Below, one piece after another: positions 9,601 through 17,181 of a DNA stretch of 17,181 nt. The stretch spans positions 3,190 through 20,370 of the forward strand of contig JAMYWO010000513.1 of assembly GCA_024220525.1 (NCBI GenBank), read 5' to 3'. Position 1 is the first letter of the stretch, and each line of letters opens with the position of its first letter. The notes beneath the pieces were generated by a model, which searched no databases, was not told the origin of the DNA, and saw only the letters and a program-made list of their open reading frames with translations. The stretch is from Cochliopodium minus. Its lineage: Eukaryota > Discosea > Himatismenida > Cochliopodiidae. The position numbers and the translations under genes are program-made.

Positions 9601-10071
9601 AAATTATTTATTTATTTCTTCATCAAATTAATTTATTTTATTGTTTTTAGGTTGGAGAAATAATTAAGCTACCATCCCCCAATTTAAAGCCAGAGGACCC
9701 AAAAAATGTAAAAGAGTGTCCCGGTTGCGAATCTTCCTTTGGATTTTTCACAAAGACCAAAAAAAATTGTGATGCTTGTAAAAAGGTCTATTGTTCCTCT
9801 TGTTGCTTTCAAAAAATTGGTAAAACAAAAATATTTTAAAATATTGTTTAACATTTTTTTTTGTTCTTTAAATTATATTTATTTAAAATATTATTCAACA
9901 TTTTTAATTTCTTTAAAAACCTATTTTATTTTATTTTTTTCTTGAACAGTTTTACCAGAGGAATATGGCTACAATAGTTTCAGCAACAGAATTAATGGGA
10001 TTGTTTGTGAGGAGTGTTATGCAATTATCATCTTATACAACAAAAAACAAAAGAAAAAAGACAAAAAATGA
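6618..10071 (+). CDS. Putative permuted-papain-like (PPPDE/LRAT-like) protein with FYVE-like zinc finger
   Basis: Proposed exons are 6618..6799, 7320..7414, 7487..7545, 7671..7779, 7896..7953, 8025..8066, 8169..8299, 8630..8746, 8868..8919, 9225..9414, 9651..9819 and 9950..10071, with consistent phases, giving 441 residues. Residues 88-105 (GASHLGVQIADTIVHWFN) and 159-176 (YSQRNANCQLFAADIFKA) resemble the His and Cys motifs of permuted papain-like folds (PPPDE/DeSI, LRAT). The candidate dyad is H91 and C166, 75 residues apart, in the His-before-Cys order of that fold; this is inference from motif. Residues about 310-345 are charged and probably helical. Residues 368-424 form a FYVE-type zinc finger with all eight cysteines (368, 371, 385, 388, 393, 396, 421, 424), but TKKNCDAC replaces the R(R/K)HHCR phosphoinositide motif. 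Exon 1 is the weakest call: it needs a 520-base intron, but the exon from 7320 has no in-frame ATG and the phase fits. Intron 7 appears to use a GC donor. Stop is TGA. Confidence 0.65.
8300..8629 (+). repeat. T-rich minisatellite-like sequence filling an intron
   Basis: This intron of the FYVE-like gene is almost pure T with A and G. It contains imperfect direct repeats: GAACAT followed by a long T/G tract occurs at 8385, 8485 and 8527. A block of about 80 bases from about 8371 (ending in ATACTTTATGTTTTATGG) recurs near 8513. Long in-frame stretches here translate to Phe/Tyr-rich nonsense. The intron begins with GC rather than GT. Confidence 0.6.
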
Positions 10072-10389
10072 ATATTAAAAAAATTTAATCTGTTTTTGTT
10101 TCTGTTTTAATAAAATCAGTCTTAATTTAAATAAACATAAAGAAAGGTTGAAAAGGTAGATTTTAAATTGAGATATTTCTTTTTTTTTTTTTAAATATTC
10201 TTTTGCAAAATAAGTTTTATTCGTTTGATAAAATTGGTCAGATAGATTAGATGGATATTATTAATCCAAAAAGAGAATCTAAATAACGAATATATTGTTT
10301 AATTTTCTGATCAAAATAATTAATGCTATTAAAGAGAAATATAATATAAAATAATTGAGACCATTTGAATTAATATATAGTATATTAAT
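10072..10389. other. Intergenic, no gene seen
   Basis: 318 bases of A/T-rich sequence between the FYVE-like gene and the small gene at 10390. TATA-like AATATATAGTATATTAAT lies directly before the ATG at 10390. No RNA gene or repeat was recognised. Confidence 0.45.
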
Positions 10390-10701
10390 ATGTCTGATAA
10401 TTACAGCAATGATGTAAAATATAATCCTTATGCTTCACCTGTGAATGTAGAAAAGGAAATAAGTCGAGATCCTCAATCATTTTTCTATGGTCATTCATAT
10501 TCAAGAGATCCACAGCAGGGATGCTATAATATAAATGATATTGGGGAACAAATATCCTCTAACTCATTCCCACTTGATTCTGAAATTACACAGATGCAAT
10601 ATAGGGATAGGAACCCAAATCTGTATTCCCAAGAACTACGAGCGAAATGGGAATTGAAACACTGCTCCATGCCCAAAACAAAACTTTTTTCCCAAAATTA
10701 G
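10390..10701 (+). CDS. Small hypothetical protein (103 residues)
   Basis: A single open frame from ATG 10390 to TAG 10701 whose composition (Q, S, N, P, D, Y) is protein-like and clearly less A/T-biased than the flanks. I do not recognise a family. The sequence SRDPQ occurs twice, about 14 residues apart (ISRDPQSFFYGHSYSRDPQQ). The C-terminal half contains RDRNPNLYSQELRAKWELKH, which looks helical and charged. No signal peptide or membrane segment is seen. It could be a single-exon gene or one exon of a larger gene; no convincing donor or neighbouring exon was found. It is the last clear gene of the unique core before the right-hand inverted-repeat arm. Confidence 0.5.
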   Translation: MSDNYSNDVKYNPYASPVNVEKEISRDPQSFFYGHSYSRDPQQGCYNINDIGEQISSNSFPLDSEITQMQYRDRNPNLYSQELRAKWELKHCSMPKTKLFSQN

Positions 10702-11818
10702 TTCCAATTAAATCTATTGTGCTCAATTTCTTCAATTTCTTCTTGAATTGAATATTTATTTTGCTTCCCTTTTAAAAAAAAAAATTACACAAAATTTATA
10801 TTTTTACCTTGGCATTACTTATAATTCTTCACATTTTCCATTTTTCATATTTCTGTGAAATATAAAAATATTATATATTGAATTGAATATAATTTATATT
10901 TTTTTGGGTGCTGATATTATGGAAAAATGAAACCTTTTTTGTCTCCACAATTGTTATTTCCAAGGTTAGTTCAGTCCATATTAGTGAGGATTCTCAGTTT
11001 GGTAATTTTCATTTTTTCCAAAAGAAAATCTTAAAACAGACAAAATTAGCTTCACTTGTAACTACAATGAGAATTTTTTCTGTTTCAAGTTTGATTTTTA
11101 CCATTTTTTTATGTCGAGAATATTTAACATGAAAAGAAATCAACTATCTTCCCAGAACTGAAAAATGCAAGTTGCCAGATGCACCATTTACTCTTTGGAT
11201 TGTTTGATCTTTATCTTTGAGAAAGTATAAATTTTTTAACAAATTTTAAATAATCAAGTATCAAAGATAATTCAATTACCCAATTTTTGAGGATTTGTTA
11301 AAAAGATAATTCATTTTGATGAAAGATATTGAAAGCATTTATTTAAAGCAATATTATTTTTTAATTTATAATTTTAATAAATTTAATAATTTTTTAATTT
11401 CTTTAATTTTAATTAAACTATTATATTGACAATATTGAATAAATTGGGTCTTCCAATGCCTTCACAGAGCATCGATTCTTTTCCTCTATTATCTTTCCTT
11501 GATTACCACCAATATTAAATAATAATAATGACATCTTTCATTGTTTTTTTTTTCAATTTTGTTTGTTTTGTGAAGAAATTAGAAAGAAAAAATTGTTAAC
11601 ATAATATTTTTTTTAAATTATGTTCAAAATTATTTCAAAAGAAAAAAAGAAGATGAAGATGAAGAACCCCAACAACTAGATTGAAGAGTGCACATTGGAC
11701 CAATATCGTGTATTTTCGAGTTGTAAATTCATTATTTCAAAAAAAAATTGAAAAAGAAAAAAAATTGCAGGTTCAATTTCAAATCTAATAAGCATGTATT
11801 AAATCTTTTATGAATAAA
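10702..11818. other. Long mostly non-coding stretch with possible decayed coding fragments
   Basis: About 1.1 kb without a gene I can defend. Most is A/T-rich. Three patches are less biased: about 10905-11120, 11140-11220 and 11421-11534. The last holds a 37-codon minus-strand frame (start 11534, stop TTA at 11421) beginning MSLLLFNIGGNQGKII. The 11140-11220 patch is open on the minus strand in more than one frame. None matches a family I know. They may be remnants of a dead gene or exons of an unrecognised one. The right arm of the inverted repeat begins near 11819. Confidence 0.4.
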
Positions 11819-11928
11819 GTTGATTAACTTGATTCTTTCAAAATATAAATTGATCACAAGAATTTGTTTCTTTCAAAATCTTTTTTGATTCTATTTATAA
11901 AAAGAAGAAAAAAATTTATATAAAAAAA
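11819..11928 (+). promoter_or_regulatory. Conserved 5' flank of the right TLDc gene
   Basis: Counterpart of 1618-1727. It shares AAAATATAAATTGATCACAA, GATTCTATT and the TATA-like TTTATATA at 11915-11922, which is followed by an A-rich leader into the ATG at 11929. It differs from the left copy by an insertion of about 20 bases (around the run containing CTTTCAAAATC). A role as core promoter and 5' leader is inferred. Confidence 0.35.
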
Positions 11929-13417
11929 ATGCAGGATGATAGTGGGATACTGATTCAACAAGTATATGATTTGAATAAAAAGAATTTGGAGTTGTGGGAA
12001 CAATTACTTATCACGAATTTCAAAAATAAACTCAAATTCAACACGCTCACCAAATTGATAATCAAGAATAATTCAATTTACTTTATCTATGGAGAAAAAG
12101 AGGTATATCTAAAACAATTCAATTCATACAAAAGCATAAATGAGTTTATTTTCTATCATTTCACTTCTAAATATTTTAATTTAAACATTAACTCATTTAT
12201 TTGATTTAAATTTTTTAATAGTTGGCTTCTGAGCTTGGAGATTACTTTGAAGAATTGAGAAATCTCTTCAATGATAAACTACCAACAAAAGAATATTATG
12301 ATTTGACAGAAATCTTCAAAAAATATCAACAACATTTGGTTCCAAAATCTCAAATTGAATATTTTACATCTTGGAAGGTAAAATAAAATTTATTTTTTCA
12401 TTCAAATTTTAACCATTCTCCTCAAATTTTTTTTTTTTTGAAATTTCAAACTTTTATAATCCACCAATCTTTTGAATTATCCTTCTTTTTAAAATCTTAT
12501 TTCATCCAATTTGAACAAATTTTTCCAAATCAAATATAAAATCTTTTCTTTTCTTTTATAATCTAAAAACCACATAATTTATGAAGGAAACACTCGAAAA
12601 TGTCAAAAATTATTTGGGAGAAATTGATGGAGATATGAAAGGAAAAAGTGCAAATATTATCAAAGAAATATTTCAAGTTCCAAACGACGAAACAATTATA
12701 AAATTGAAACCTAAAGAAGGAAGAAACGTATTGAACGTACATGCTCTTTCACTTCAAATTGAATGTTCAAGAAAAACAATAGAAGACATCAAACACATTA
12801 AAAGTTTCATTTACAGATTTTATGATCCAATCAGTTATTTGGACAAACCAATTCTTTTTGATGGAAGCAAGATTTTGGATCCTGGAGATGTTATTCAATT
12901 GGCAGAATGGATCGGAGAATATGAAAAAGTTCCGAATTATAGCTCTGAACTTTTGTACAGAGCTTCCACTGATGGTTTTCAAGGAGCCAATTTTCATGCT
13001 AAATGTAATGGACACAAGAACACCATCACTATTGTTAAATCTACCAACGGATCTGTTTTTGGTGGGTTTACTCCCATTGCATGGTCTTCTAATGGGAGCT
13101 ATACAAGTGATCCAACCAAAACTTGTTTTCTTTTTACTTTGCACAACCCCGCCAAAATAAAGAAATTAATGAAACATGATGGTACTTATTCCCCTACTCA
13201 TAGTATTTGTTGCACTGCAACTTATGGTCCCACTTTTGGAGGAGGTCATGATCTTCATATTGCCGACAATTCTAATACATCTAATGGTTCTTATACCAAC
13301 CTTGGACATAATTACAGTTGTAGTCCACATGTTTATGGAAGTACTGAAATCAAAAATGTTTTGTGTGGGAGTTATAACTTTCAAACTTCTGAAATTGAAG
13401 TTTATGAACTCAAATAA
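11929..13417 (+). CDS. TLDc domain protein, 3 exons (array member 1, right inverted copy)
   Basis: Exons 11929..12102, 12222..12377 and 12587..13417, all phase 0, give 386 residues. By eye, exon 1 differs from the left copy only at codon 2 (CAG against CAA). Both introns (12103-12221 and 12378-12586) and exon 2 appear identical to the left copy. The TLDc domain occupies about residues 199-386. Relative to the left copy it changes CLAWSSNNQYG to PIAWSSNGSYT, TSFLF to TCFLF and NTIYCNASYG to HSICCTATYG, while the FGGGHDLHIA core is kept. The acceptor of intron 2 is AATTTATGAAG, which has no pyrimidine tract, unlike TTTTCAG or TTCTTAG in the paralogues; the ATG within it is in frame with exon 3. 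The stop is followed closely by AATAAA, and the next gene starts 73 bases later. Confidence 0.9.
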
Positions 13418-13490
13418 AAGAAATTTTTGGTTTATTGATTTTATTTTATTTAATTTATTATTTTGATGCTAAAAATATAAAAAAAAAAAA

Positions 13491-14881
13491 ATGCAAGATG
13501 ATAGTGGTGTTTTAATTAAACAAGTATATGAATTGAATAAAAAGAATCTTGAATTATGGGAACAATTACTCAAGAATAATTCCAAATCCAAACAAAAAGT
13601 TTCAGCTTTATTGAAATTAGCTGTCAAAACCACTGGAATTTACTTTATCTATGGAGATAAAGAGGTAAAAAGATATATTTCAAATCTTTCAAGTTTTAAA
13701 AACAATATCTGCTCATCATTTATTAAATGAGTTTCAAATATAAAATTATTAACTCATTTATTTCATTTTGATTTTTGATAGATGGCTTCTGATCTTGGAG
13801 ATTGCTTTTATGAATTGAAAAATCTTTTCAAAGATAAACTTCCAACAAATCAATATTACGATCTTACAAATATATTGGATAAATATAAGAATTATTTGGT
13901 TCCAAAATCTCAAATTGAATATTTTACATCTTGGAAAGTAAATTCAATATTTTTTTCACAATGATATCAAATTCTTCTAAAAAAAAAGAGTTTTTTTTTT
14001 TGAAATTTCCAGATTTTAATTAATTTTGTTAAAATTAAATCAATTGTTCTTAGGAAACATTGCAAAACGTCCAACATTATTTGGGAAACATTGAAGGAGA
14101 AACAAAGATAACAGCAAGCACAATCAAAGAGATATTCAAAGTTCCCAAAGACGAATCAGTGATCAGACTGAAAAGAAAAGAAGAGAGAAACTTTCTTGAA
14201 GTACAAGCTCTCAACTTTGACATCGATTGCTCCAGAAAGAAAATCGAAGACATCTTGGAGATAAGGGAGTTCGTCTACAGATTCTACGAGCCTATCGACT
14301 ACCAAAACAAACCTCCTCTGTTTGATGGAAGCAAGATTTTGGATCCTGGTGATGTCGTACAATTTTTCGATTGGGTGAAAGACTTTGAGAAAGTTCCTAA
14401 TCAAGGAAGCGAACTTTTGTACAGAGCATCCACGGATGGTTTTCAAGCAAGCAAGTTCCATGAAAAATGCGACACCCACAAGAACACTGTCACCTTTGTC
14501 AAATCCACCAACGGTTCTATTTTTGGCGGCTTCACTCCTCTTGCTTGGTCTTCTAACAGTGCTTATTCCAGCGACACTGAAAAAGTTTCTTTTCTTTTCA
14601 CTTTAAAAAACCCTTCCAAAAAGAAACAATTGTTTAAACATGATGGACAACATGCTCCTACTAACACTATCTATGGTGGTCCTAATTACGGTCCTACTTT
14701 TGGTGGTGGTCACGATCTTTACATTGCGGACAATTCCAACCAGAATAAATCTTCCAGCACCAATCTTGGTCACAATTATGGTTGTAGTCCTTATACTTAT
14801 AATAGCAGAAAGTCCAAGAAAATTTTGTGTGGTTCTCAAACTTTCCAAACTACTGAAATAGAAGTTTGGGAACTCAATTAA
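13491..14881 (+). CDS. TLDc domain protein, 3 exons (array member 2)
   Basis: Exons 13491..13664, 13782..13937 and 14054..14881, phase 0, give 385 residues. Exon 1 starts with the same MQDDSG as member 1 and ends YFIYGDKE. Exon 2 begins MASDLGDCFYELKNLF. Exon 3 begins ETLQNVQHYLGNIEGE after a TTCTTAG acceptor. The TLDc domain is marked by SKILDPGDVVQFFDW, LLYRASTDGF, IFGGFTPLAWSS, YGPTFGGGHDLYIADNS and EIEVWELN. This is the most divergent complete member: exon 3 has more C/G in codons, and the C-terminal loop reads YNSRKSKKILCG where the others have YGSTEIKN. The left-edge fragment at 1-67 is its inverted copy. It lies 73 bases after member 1 and 111 before member 3. Confidence 0.9.
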
Positions 14882-14911
14882 TTAAAAGTGATTTTAAGTT
14901 TATTATTGTTC

Positions 14912-14957
14912 AAAATAAAAAATAAAAATAAAAATAAAAATAAAAATAAAAATAAAT
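14912..14957 (+). repeat. (AAAAAT)n microsatellite
   Basis: About seven copies of AAAAAT occupy the short spacer between TLDc array members 2 and 3. They also supply many overlapping AATAAA-like signals just after the stop of member 2. This simple repeat is likely length-variable. Confidence 0.8.
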
Positions 14958-14992
14958 ATTAAAAAAATTGAAATTTGAATAAAAAAAAAAAA

Positions 14993-16370
14993 ATGAATGA
15001 AAGCTTTATGTTGATTTCTCAAGTTTATGCTCTGAATAGTATAAATATGGAGATTTGGGAACGTTTGAAAGAAACAGATTTCACTGATACAAAAATTGAA
15101 ACACTTGTCAAATTGGTTATAAAGAACACTGGAATTTATTTTATCTATGGTGAGAAAGAGGTAATTCATTCATTCATCAAATAATTTGATCTTATTCACT
15201 TTATAAGCAATCAAAAAATAGAAAATAAATGAGTTTATTCAAATATATTTTTAAATTTTTCTCTTTCAAAATAATCACAAACTCATTTCTCGATTCATAA
15301 AATGAAATCAGCTCATTTCTGATCTTGCAGATTGTTTTGATGGAGTAAAAAATCTTTTCAATGATACTCTTCCAGTGAAAGAATATTTTGATATGACTGA
15401 GATATTGGATAAATATAAAACTCATTTGATTCCTCAAATCCAAATCGAATTTCTCACATCTTGGAAGGTAAATTTTAAAAAAATTGAAATTTTTAAAAAA
15501 ATAAATTTTATTTAATCTTCAAATTTAATATTTTTTCAGGATGCACTCGAAAATGTTCAAAGTTTTTTGGGAAATATGGAAGGAGAAACAATGGGAACAA
15601 CTGCAACAATTATAAAGGAAATATTTCAAGTCCCAAACGACGAAACAATCATAAGATTGAAACCAAGAGAAGGAAGAAACCTGCTAAAAGTTCAAAACTT
15701 AAATTTTGAAATTGAATGTTCAAGAAAAACGATTGAAGACATCAAACAAATCAAAAATTTCATTTACAGATTTTATGAACCAATGGGATTTTTGGACAAA
15801 CCTATTCTTTTTGATGGAAGCAAAATTGTAGATCCTGGAGATGTCATACAATTGTATGACTGGTTAAGAGAATATGATACAATTCCCAACCAAAACTCTG
15901 AACTTTTGTACAGAGCTTCCACTGATGGATTTGCTGCCTCTACTTTCCATGCTAAATGTGACAACCACAAGAACACCATCACCATTATAAAATCTACAAA
16001 TGGATCTATTTTTGGAGGGTTCACTTGTCTCGCATGGTCTTCCAACAGTCAATATGGAAGTGATACATCCAAAACTTCATTTCTTTTTACTTTGCAAAAC
16101 CCTTCCAAAACAAAGAGATTGATCAAACATGACGGTTCAAATGCTCCCACACATACTATCTACAATGGTCCTGGTTATGGTCCTACTTTTGGAGGAGGTC
16201 ATGATCTTTATGTGGTTAACAGCTCCAATACAACTAATACCTCTTACACAAACCTTGGACATAATTACAGTTGCAGTCCTTATACTTATGGAAGTACTGA
16301 AATCAAAAATGTTTTGTGTGGAAGTTACAACTTTCAAACCACTGAAATTGAAGTTTGGGAACTGACCTAA
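14993..16370 (+). CDS. TLDc domain protein, 3 exons (array member 3)
   Basis: Exons 14993..15160, 15312..15467 and 15540..16370, phase 0, give 384 residues. Exon 1 begins MNESFMLISQVYALNSIN and ends YFIYGEKE. Exon 2 opens after ATCAG with LISDLADCFDGVKNLF. Exon 3 opens after TTTTTTCAG with DALENVQSFLGNMEGE. The TLDc domain has ILFDGSKIVDPGDVIQLYDW, LLYRASTDGF, IFGGFTCLAWSS, YGPTFGGGHDLYVV and EIEVWELT. At 16020-16103 its sequence is nearly identical to the left minus-strand gene (396-479), including a 50-base perfect run, although member 1 is that gene's partner everywhere else. AATAAA follows the stop within about 10 bases. Confidence 0.9.
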
Positions 16371-16519
16371 AATCATAAATAAAAGAGATTTTACTTTATT
16401 GAAAGTTCACACTTAAATTCATCAAAACATAAAATTGGAAGATTTCTCTGAAATTTTCCCTGTTAAAAATTCAAATAAAAATAAAAAAAATTTGAAAAAA
16501 AAAATAAAAAAAAAAAAAA

Positions 16520-17181
16520 ATGAAAGATGAAAGTTCTCTTTTAATTCACCAAGTTGATGCTTTGAATAAAATAAATCTTGAAATCTGGGAACGTTTGCTC
16601 AAAAATGAGATCCTCACCAAAAAATTTGAAACAATGACCACAATGTTAGTTAAAAATAAAGAAATTCGTTTTATTTATGGTGAAAAAGAGGTAATTATAA
16701 TTTCATTTCATATTAAAACTCATTATCCTCTCTATGTATTTTTATTTTACAAAAGATGGAACTTGATTTTGATGGATGTTTTGTTGGTGTCAAAAATCTA
16801 TTTTGTGATAAACTACCAACAAAAGAATATTTTGATTTGACTCACATTTTCGATAAATATAAAGAATATTTGGTCCCAAAATATCAATTTCAATTTCTCA
16901 GTTTATGGAAGGTAAAAAAAAAAAATCAAAAGTTTAAAAAATAAATGATCAACATTAATAAAGAGTTAATACATAAAATTCTGATTAAAGTTTAATTGAA
17001 AACATTTCAAGAATTAAAAGAAAAATTTCATAAAACAAAAAAATAAATTTAAAATAATCAATCTTTAGGATGCACTCGAAAATGTTCAAAGTTTTTTGGG
17101 AAATATTGAAGGAGAAATGATTGGATCAATCGCAAGTACCATCAAAGAGATATTTAATGTACCAAAAAACGAAACAATAAT
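16520..17181 (+). CDS. TLDc-family protein, 5' part (array member 4, cut by window edge)
   Basis: Exons 16520..16690, 16756..16911 and 17069 to beyond 17181. Exon 1 begins MKDESSLLIHQVDALNKI after a long A run and ends FIYGEKE. Exon 2 begins MELDFDGCFVGVKNLF. Exon 3 begins DALENVQSFLGNIEGEMI, nearly the same as member 3, and is cut before the TLDc domain. Intron 1 (65 bases) is shorter than in the other members. Gene structure and phases match the rest of the array, so the TLDc domain is expected just outside the window. Confidence 0.85.

Larger units (their letters stand above)
11819..13557 (+). repeat. Right arm of the large inverted repeat (TLDc block)
   Basis: Partner of 1-1727, separated from it by about 10 kb of unrelated genes. 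Matching is effectively complete over 11929-12705, weaker in the second half of exon 3, poor in the spacer 13418-13490, and complete again over the 67 bases of the next gene that fall inside the window on the left side. The arm probably continues into array member 2. Confidence 0.88.

Noticed and set aside
9415-9650. Hydrophobic C-terminal extension after the charged segment of the FYVE-like gene
   Set aside because: It is read-through of a T-rich intron (GTAAAA donor at 9415, TTTTTAG acceptor at 9648-9650). Splicing restores the frame into the zinc finger.
10908-11132. Plus-strand frame of 74 codons
   Set aside because: No ATG at its stated beginning that looks natural, low-complexity composition and no family resemblance; kept only as part of the non-coding stretch.
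12581-13417. Treating the last TLDc exon as a whole single-exon gene
   Set aside because: All paralogues join exons 1-2 to it in phase 0 with the same conserved residues. The ATG is better explained as the last bases of intron 2, although an internal start is kept as a finding.
1-17181. tRNA, rRNA, CRISPR arrays, bacterial operons or prophage
   Set aside because: None seen. The intron-rich eukaryotic gene structure rules out bacterial features, and no cloverleaf or array pattern was noticed by eye.

Overview
The window is AT-rich, intron-dense nuclear DNA from a protist. Almost every gene is split by short T/A-rich introns, nearly all GT-AG (typical donors GTAAAA, GTGAAT, GTATAT). Reading frames only become recognisable proteins after splicing. 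TAA and TGA act as stops and no stop has to be read through, so the standard code fits. TLDc paralogues in a tandem array, a kinesin and a FYVE-type protein suggest a free-living amoeboid protist. An Anaeramoeba-like or amoebozoan genome is my best guess, from general knowledge only and at low confidence.

Layout. (1) Positions 1-1617, minus strand: the start of one TLDc gene (cut by the window edge) and one complete three-exon TLDc gene. (2) 1909-10071, plus strand: three genes I rebuilt exon by exon. They are the splicing factor SYF2 (3 exons), a 16-exon kinesin-1-like motor fused to a U-box and an F-box, and a 12-exon protein pairing a putative permuted-papain-like (PPPDE/LRAT-like) domain with a FYVE-like zinc finger. 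(3) 10390-10701: a small unrecognised gene. (4) 10702-11818: mostly non-coding. (5) 11929-17181, plus strand: a head-to-tail array of four TLDc genes, the last cut by the window edge. All have the same three-exon, phase-0 plan and are only about 70-150 bases apart.

The TLDc genes at the two ends form a large inverted repeat with arms of at least 1.7 kb around a 10 kb core of unrelated single genes. By eye the two arms are identical in both introns and essentially identical in exons 1 and 2. Exon 3, which holds the TLDc domain, carries about 25 amino-acid differences, clustered in its second half. Part of the left copy's exon 3 matches a different array member instead, which points to gene conversion.

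The most unusual items are the kinesin/U-box/F-box fusion, the putative cysteine-protease-fold/FYVE-like protein, and the TLDc family with exon-restricted divergence. Splice sites were placed by eye from frame, phase and family motifs; no transcript evidence was available.
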